Below are positions 34,376 through 38,993 of a stretch of DNA of 38,993 bases, piece after piece. The stretch is from contig QCUJ01000013.1 of assembly GCA_003210795.1 (NCBI GenBank), forward strand, positions 1 through 38,993. Reading direction: 5' to 3'. A model generated the notes under the pieces. The model was not told the DNA's origin. It made no database searches and saw nothing but the letters and a program-made list of their open reading frames with translations. Numbering within the stretch: position 1 is the stretch's first letter; every line of letters begins with the position of its first letter. The position numbers were made by a program, and so were the translations under genes. The DNA comes from Synechococcus sp. AG-679-B05 (lineage in GTDB: Bacteria; Cyanobacteriota; Cyanobacteriia; PCC-6307; Cyanobiaceae).

Positions 34376-36967
34376 TCAGCTGTCCTGCTCGTCCAACTCA
34401 GCGTCTTCGTCCGTGTTGTCATCTTCAGCTTCCGGTGGCACCAGAACCACCTTCAGCAGACGATCGCCTTTGTCGAGCTTCTGCAAACGCACACCGGTGG
34501 CCGCACGGGATTGCTGTGGAATGGCATCCGCGCTGGTGCGCACAATTACGCCCCTCTCGCTCACCAGCAGCAGTTCCTCACCCGCTCCAAGCACCTGCAG
34601 ACCGACAAGTTCATCGGCATCTGTGCGGAATTTCATCGCTCGCAGCCCCATCCCCGCTCGCTTCTGCAGGCGGAACTGGGTCACAGGAACACGCTTGCCC
34701 AAGCCTGCGGCCGACGCCACCAGCACCCAGGGCCCTTCACTGGCCTCCTCTGTCTCATCATCGTCGTCGGCACTGGCTGCGACCTGATCGGCGAGTTCCA
34801 CCGGAAGCACATCCATACTCACCAACGCATCGCCAGCGCGAAGGTTCATCGAGCGCACACCACGGGCCGTACGACCCAGCGGGCGAAGTTCCTCATCGCT
34901 AAGACGGAAGTGGATCGTCATGCCGGCCTTGGAGGCGATCAACACACTGTCGCCAGGCACCGCAAGACGGACCCAGGTCAGGGCATCTCCCTCCTCCAGA
35001 TTGATCGCGATCAGGCCATTGGAACGGATATTGCTAAAGGCTGACAGGCGGGTGCGCTTGATGAAACCACCGCTCGTGAGCATGAGCAGATCGGTGTCGT
35101 CATTGAATTCCGAAACCGGGATCAACGACGTGATCGCCTCCTCCCTGGGAATGGGGAGCAGCTGAACAACCGGGGTGCCCTTGGCCGCGCGGCTGCACTG
35201 CGGCACGCGGTATGCCGGTAAGGCATAAGACACTCCGCGGTCACTGAACAGCAACAGGGTGTCGTGGTCGTTGCAGCTGATGAAGAGCTTCACCGCATCT
35301 TCACCTTGGCTGCGCGTTCCGGCCTTACCCCGCGTTCCACGACTGGTTGCCTCAAATTCACTCACCGGCATTCGTTTGAGATAGCCGGTTTCCGTGAGCA
35401 GCACGCAGGAACGCTCGTTGGCAATCAGGTCGATGTCGGAGAGGCCACCGCCAAGATCGAGAATCTCCGTGCGGCGAGGGGTTGGATACCTCTCACGAAG
35501 CTGACCAAGCTCCTCCTGGATAATTCCGAGAACCCGCTCACGCCGACCAAGGATGTCCTTGTAATCAGCAATCTTGGCGACCAGATCCTCATGCTCCAGG
35601 CGGATCTTGTCGGCCTCCAACGCCGTCAGGCGACGCAGTTGCATCTGCAGGATGGCGTCGGCCTGGATATCCGTCAGGCCATGGCGTTCCTGCAGTTGCA
35701 GCCTTGCCGTTGCGGTGTCGGGTGCCGCTCGGATCAGGGCAATGATCGGATCCAGCTGATCCAGGGCCAGCAACAGTCCCAACAGGATGTGATCGCGCTC
35801 TTCTGCCTTGCGCAGCAGGTAGCGGGTGCGGCGCTCGATCGTCTCGATTCGGAAGTCGAGAAACACCTCGAGCATCTTGCGCAAGGTGAGCAGAACCGGC
35901 TCCCCATTCACCAGCGCAAGCATGTACGCGCTGAAGTTGCTCTGGACTGGCGTCAGCTTGAAGAGGTTGTTGAGAACAACCTGCGGATAAGCATCGCGGC
36001 GCAGCTCCACCACGATGCGCATCCCATCGCGATCGCTTTCATCCCTGATGTCTGAGATTCCTTCGAGCTTCTTGTCATTCACAAGCTCGGCGATGCGCTC
36101 GATCAGAGCGGCTTTGTTGGTCTGATACGGGAGTTCCGTGATGATCACGGCATCCCGATCTGGGCGTCCAGGCGCCTCAATTGTTTCGATCGATGCAACG
36201 CCACGCATGGTGACCGAACCTCGGCCACCCAGATAGGTCTCACGGATGCCATCACGACCGAGGATCTGGCCTCCCGTCGGGAAATCAGGGCCTGGGATCA
36301 AGCGGATCAGCTCCTGATCCGTAATGTCGGGGTTGCTGATCAATGCCAGCAACCCATCAATGAGCTCGTTGAGATTGTGGGGAGGAATGTTGGTCGCCAT
36401 TCCCACAGCGATGCCCGCCGAACCATTCAGCAGCAGCTGAGGAATCCGCGCAGGCAACACCGTTGGTTCCTGCTGAGAGCCATCGAAGTTGTCGGCGTAA
36501 TCAACGGTTTCGGCCTCGATGTCTTCAAGGAGGCTGTCGGTGGTGAGAGCCTTAAGCCGCGATTCGGTATAACGCATGGCCGCTGGTGGGTCGTTATCCA
36601 CCGAACCGAAATTGCCGTGCCCGTCGATCAGAGGCATCGACATCGAAAAATCCTGGGCCATCCGCACCAGGGCGTCGTACACAGCGGTGTCGCCGTGGGG
36701 ATGATATTTACCCAGAACTTCACCCACCACACGGGCGCACTTTCGGTATGGGCGGTCGCTGGTGAGTCCCAGCTCGTACATCGCGTAAAGAATGCGGCGA
36801 TGCACCGGTTTGAGACCATCGCGGGCATCGGGCAAAGCCCGACCCACAATCACGCTCATCGCATACTCCAAATAGGAGCGCGACATCTCGTTGCGCAGAT
36901 CCGTCTGAATGATCCGATCGTCGGAATCGCCGGGACCGCCGCGGCCAGGCCCCACAGAATCCGCCAT
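34376..36967 (-). CDS. gyrA: DNA gyrase subunit A
   Basis: The 863-residue product has [54 protein letters not shown] and the DNA-cleaving Tyr133 in [12 protein letters not shown]. The C-terminal half contains six-bladed beta-pinwheel repeats, including the GyrA-box-like SRGTRGKAG, which favours gyrase over topoisomerase IV. It ends with an acidic tail ([16 protein letters not shown]). With GyrB it introduces negative supercoils. The only gyrase/topo IV A gene in the window; crtL follows at once, so the two probably share a transcript. Confidence 0.95.
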   Translation of the reverse strand: MADSVGPGRGGPGDSDDRIIQTDLRNEMSRSYLEYAMSVIVGRALPDARDGLKPVHRRILYAMYELGLTSDRPYRKCARVVGEVLGKYHPHGDTAVYDALVRMAQDFSMSMPLIDGHGNFGSVDNDPPAAMRYTESRLKALTTDSLLEDIEAETVDYADNFDGSQQEPTVLPARIPQLLLNGSAGIAVGMATNIPPHNLNELIDGLLALISNPDITDQELIRLIPGPDFPTGGQILGRDGIRETYLGGRGSVTMRGVASIETIEAPGRPDRDAVIITELPYQTNKAALIERIAELVNDKKLEGISDIRDESDRDGMRIVVELRRDAYPQVVLNNLFKLTPVQSNFSAYMLALVNGEPVLLTLRKMLEVFLDFRIETIERRTRYLLRKAEERDHILLGLLLALDQLDPIIALIRAAPDTATARLQLQERHGLTDIQADAILQMQLRRLTALEADKIRLEHEDLVAKIADYKDILGRRERVLGIIQEELGQLRERYPTPRRTEILDLGGGLSDIDLIANERSCVLLTETGYLKRMPVSEFEATSRGTRGKAGTRSQGEDAVKLFISCNDHDTLLLFSDRGVSYALPAYRVPQCSRAAKGTPVVQLLPIPREEAITSLIPVSEFNDDTDLLMLTSGGFIKRTRLSAFSNIRSNGLIAINLEEGDALTWVRLAVPGDSVLIASKAGMTIHFRLSDEELRPLGRTARGVRSMNLRAGDALVSMDVLPVELADQVAASADDDDETEEASEGPWVLVASAAGLGKRVPVTQFRLQKRAGMGLRAMKFRTDADELVGLQVLGAGEELLLVSERGVIVRTSADAIPQQSRAATGVRLQKLDKGDRLLKVVLVPPEAEDDNTDEDAELDEQDS

Positions 36968-37061
36968 ACGAGGACTACACCACCACTAATTACTTTATCT
37001 CGGTATACGAACTTGAACGGCAAATTTCAGATAAAATCCGCACTCTTTTCCGCCGGGTGTG

Positions 37062-37685
37062 ATGGGACCGACCGACGACGCCAATTCCGAAGTCGAAAGC
37101 GGCATCAGCACCCCTGTCCCGACACCTGCGCCCACCGCTGACCCAAAAGCCAGCCCTGATCCAACAGCCGCTTCAGATCCAACAGCCATCTCGGAGTCGC
37201 CCACGGCTCCAAGGACAGCCCCCGAACCGCAAACCGCCGCTCCAGAATCAGCTGTTGCACCAGAGCCAACAGATACACAGGAGCCAACCGTTGCGCCGGA
37301 GCCAACCCCTGAACAGACTCCCGACCCGGTGATCGCTTCCAAGGTGACCATCCCAGCCGGCACAACTAACGAAGGCGGTGAATGGAACCTTCTCCAGGAG
37401 AAAGTTCAGGCCTGGATCAACGACAACCAGCTTTCAGTGCTGTGGCAGCAGGTGAAACTCCCCGCTCAGATCCTGGCTGCCTTGATCGTGCTGATTCTTG
37501 TGCTGCAGGTCTACGGAGGCATCATTCGCACGATTGCAGCTGTTCCTCTGGCGCCTGGCTTGCTTGAGCTTGCCGGCATCGTCGCCGTCGCGAACTTCTC
37601 CGTCCGCAGATTGGTCAAATCCAGTGAACGGAAAAAAGTTCTCCAGACAGTGCGAGACCGTTGGGGTCAATTTGTTGGGCGCTGA
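37062..37685 (+). CDS. CURT1/CAAD-domain thylakoid membrane protein with Pro-rich N-terminus
   Basis: The product has 207 residues from ATG 37062 (GTG 37059 adjoins it). Residues about 15-95 are a Pro/Glu/Thr/Ala-rich, charge-poor repeat region (TPVPTPAPTADPKASPDPTA and EPTVAPEPTPEQ). The C-terminal part is the CAAD/CURT1 domain: an amphipathic helix, two membrane helices (LPAQILAALIVLILVLQVYG and PGLLELAGIVAVANFSV) and a basic helix. CURT1-like proteins bend thylakoid edges; in cyanobacteria, CAAD also anchors some aminoacyl-tRNA synthetases. No synthetase domain is attached here, so the CurT role is preferred. It is divergent from gyrA. Confidence 0.82.
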   Translation: MGPTDDANSEVESGISTPVPTPAPTADPKASPDPTAASDPTAISESPTAPRTAPEPQTAAPESAVAPEPTDTQEPTVAPEPTPEQTPDPVIASKVTIPAGTTNEGGEWNLLQEKVQAWINDNQLSVLWQQVKLPAQILAALIVLILVLQVYGGIIRTIAAVPLAPGLLELAGIVAVANFSVRRLVKSSERKKVLQTVRDRWGQFVGR

Positions 37686-37740
37686 TGTCCAAACCTCTGC
37701 ATGCTGATTGGTAGTTTGATAAGTCCTGATCAGCAGCGCG

Positions 37741-38904
37741 GTGGACATTCAGCTCGGACGCTCCAAGACCGTTCGCCGGGCCTACGGAATTGATGAAATC
37801 GCTCTTGTTCCAGGCGGGCGAACTGTTGACCCTGAAGTAACGGACACCTCCTGGACCCTGGGGGGTGTGCAGCGCGAGATTCCAATCATTGCCAGTGCCA
37901 TGGATGGCGTGGTGGATGTGCAGATGGCCGTTCGTCTTTCAGAGCTCGGAGCACTTGGAGTGCTGAACCTTGAAGGAGTTCAGACCCGCTATGAAGAGCC
38001 CAACGCGGTTCTGAACAAGATTGCTGCTGTCGGGAAGGACGAATTCGTCCCCCTAATGCAGGAGATCTACAGCCAACCCGTCCAGGAAGCACTGATCCGG
38101 CAACGCATTCAGGAGATCAAATCAAAGGGGGGAATCGCAGCCGTGAGTGGCACTCCTGTTGCCGCTCTTCGCTACGGAAAAGCCATCGCCGAGGCAGGAG
38201 CTGACCTTTTCTTCGTCCAGGCAACGGTGGTTTCCACTAATCACATCGGCCCCGAGGGTCAGGAGTCGCTGGACCTTGAGGCACTGTGTCGGGACATGGG
38301 CGTTCCGGTCATCGTGGGCAACTGCGTGACCTATGAAGTAGCCCTTGAGCTGATGCGAGCCGGTGCAGCTGGGGTGATGGTTGGCATTGGCCCGGGAGCA
38401 GCATGCACATCCCGTGGGGTACTGGGCGTTGGTATTCCCCAGGCCACGGCAGTCGCCGACTGTGCGGCAGCCAGGGTTGATTACGAGCGGGAAAGTGGTC
38501 GTTATGTGCCAATCGTTGCGGACGGCGGCATCGTGACTGGCGGCGACATTTGCAAGTGCATCGCCTGTGGCGCAGATGCTGTGATGATCGGATCACCCAT
38601 CGCTCGGGCTGAAGAGGCCCCTGGTCGAGGCTTCCACTGGGGCATGGCGACTCCAAGTCCTGTTTTGCCTCGCGGCACCAGAATCAATGTGGGCAGCACG
38701 GGATCCCTGGAACGCATCCTGCGTGGACCCGCCAAGCTGGATGACGGCACCCACAATCTCCTGGGATGTTTAAAGACATCCATGGGAACCCTGGGGGCCC
38801 GCACCATCCGAGATATGCAGAACGTCGAGGTGGTGGTGGCACCGTCGCTGTTGACGGAAGGGAAGGTGTACCAAAAAGCCCAACATCTTGGGATGGGCAA
38901 ATAA
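37741..38904 (+). CDS. GuaB3-family IMP dehydrogenase-like protein
   Basis: The 387-residue product starts at GTG 37741 and matches the short IMPDH-related group lacking CBS domains. It has IGRSKTVRRAYG-like start (QLGRSKTVRRAYGIDEI), ASAMDGVVDVQMAV, a nucleotide loop GIGPGAACTSRGVLGVG with Cys222, and ADGGIVTGGDICKCI, ADAVMIGSPIARAEE. Actinobacterial and cyanobacterial GuaB3 proteins share this layout; true IMPDH activity (IMP to XMP) is likely in cyanobacteria. Yfr1 follows 21 bp after its stop, the usual guaB-yfr1 neighbourhood in marine cyanobacteria. Confidence 0.92.
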   Translation: MDIQLGRSKTVRRAYGIDEIALVPGGRTVDPEVTDTSWTLGGVQREIPIIASAMDGVVDVQMAVRLSELGALGVLNLEGVQTRYEEPNAVLNKIAAVGKDEFVPLMQEIYSQPVQEALIRQRIQEIKSKGGIAAVSGTPVAALRYGKAIAEAGADLFFVQATVVSTNHIGPEGQESLDLEALCRDMGVPVIVGNCVTYEVALELMRAGAAGVMVGIGPGAACTSRGVLGVGIPQATAVADCAAARVDYERESGRYVPIVADGGIVTGGDICKCIACGADAVMIGSPIARAEEAPGRGFHWGMATPSPVLPRGTRINVGSTGSLERILRGPAKLDDGTHNLLGCLKTSMGTLGARTIRDMQNVEVVVAPSLLTEGKVYQKAQHLGMGK

Positions 38905-38925
38905 GTCGCAGCTAGTGTGAGGTGT

Positions 38926-38984
38926 GTGTCGGGTTCAGGCCCACACACTCCTCACACACCATGGCCCGGCGCGTTCGGGCTTTC
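38926..38984 (+). ncRNA. yfr1: Yfr1 regulatory small RNA
   Basis: The ultraconserved, unpaired Yfr1 core ACTCCTCACAC is at 38947-38957. A 5' stem-loop precedes it (GTGT/ACAC plus GGG/CCC around TTCAGG, 38926-38946). A 3' terminator-like hairpin follows (GCCCG/CGGGC, 38964-38980, then TTTC). Yfr1 is known in picocyanobacteria as a base-pairing regulator of outer-membrane porin mRNAs and usually lies between guaB and trxA, which fits here. The exact 5' end is estimated from the stem. TAGTGT at 38913-38918 may be the -10 box. The ATG at 38961 lies inside the RNA and is not a gene start. Confidence 0.88.
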
Positions 38985-38993
38985 ACTCTTCCA

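Noticed and set aside
33938-35044. 368-codon open frame on the plus strand
   Set aside because: Antisense to crtL and gyrA; its composition (His, Arg, Pro and Gln rich) is that of a shadow frame.
37013-37037. TTGAAC and TAAAAT between gyrA and the CURT-like gene as a promoter
   Set aside because: The spacing is 13 bases, too short for a standard sigma-70-type promoter.
38961-38993. ATG beginning MARRVRAFTLP at the right window edge as the start of a gene
   Set aside because: The ATG and the following bases form the 3' hairpin of Yfr1; no ribosome site precedes it.

Overview
The window reads as a chromosome segment of a marine picocyanobacterium, most likely marine Synechococcus (subcluster 5.1 type). 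The evidence is a moderately GC-rich, densely packed genome with short intergenic gaps. It encodes the circadian kinase SasA with a KaiB-like N-terminus, an FNR with a linker-type N-terminal domain (petH), CrtL-type lycopene cyclase, CrtE, a CURT/CAAD thylakoid protein, a CpcS-like protein, the OpcA/Zwf pair, and the cyanobacterial sRNA Yfr1 directly behind guaB3. No complete transposon, prophage, CRISPR array or rRNA operon is visible.

Layout. 0-9.4 kb: a CrtH-like flavoenzyme, a rhomboid protease, then a stretch of decay and microproteins. That stretch holds a cyclophilin/cupredoxin-like pseudogene with three lesions, a peroxiredoxin-like gene, a small secreted-protein gene with one in-frame TAG, DUF3303, several small membrane or coiled-coil ORFs and a zinc-ribbon/TM microprotein without a standard start codon. 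It ends with pepN and a small secreted protein. 9.5-17.9 kb: a CpcS-like protein, sasA, tRNA-Glu, an SRPBCC protein, then the redox and pentose-phosphate block petH, zwf, opcA, followed by cobB. 17.9-18.5 kb: an unusual junction in which the 3' end of cobB occurs twice, exactly 500 bp apart, with a truncated antisense ORF and its terminator between the copies. 18.4-24.9 kb: acyP, two small genes, a RecD-like helicase, an AT-rich islet with a P-loop ORF that lacks a start codon, then the leftward run folD, frameshifted 2OG-oxygenase-like gene, crtE, PAP2-like. 24.9-39 kb: a PgpH-like HD phosphodiesterase, an RluA-type pseudouridine synthase, a thiamine-binding MTH1187-type protein, two hypotheticals, a lone sugar ABC permease, leuA, a GH57 glucan enzyme, crtL, gyrA, a CURT1-like protein, guaB3 and Yfr1.

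How genes work together: zwf and opcA supply NADPH in the dark through the oxidative pentose phosphate pathway, and petH makes NADPH in the light. SasA passes clock timing from KaiC to transcription. crtE, crtL and the CrtH-like enzyme belong to carotenoid synthesis. tRNA-Glu feeds both translation and tetrapyrrole synthesis.

The most notable observations are the Yfr1 locus, with an upstream arm complementary to its conserved core; the duplicated, diverged cobB tail around an inserted fragment; and several genes disrupted by one or a few lesions. Starts, functions and percent identities below were judged by eye; no database search was run.
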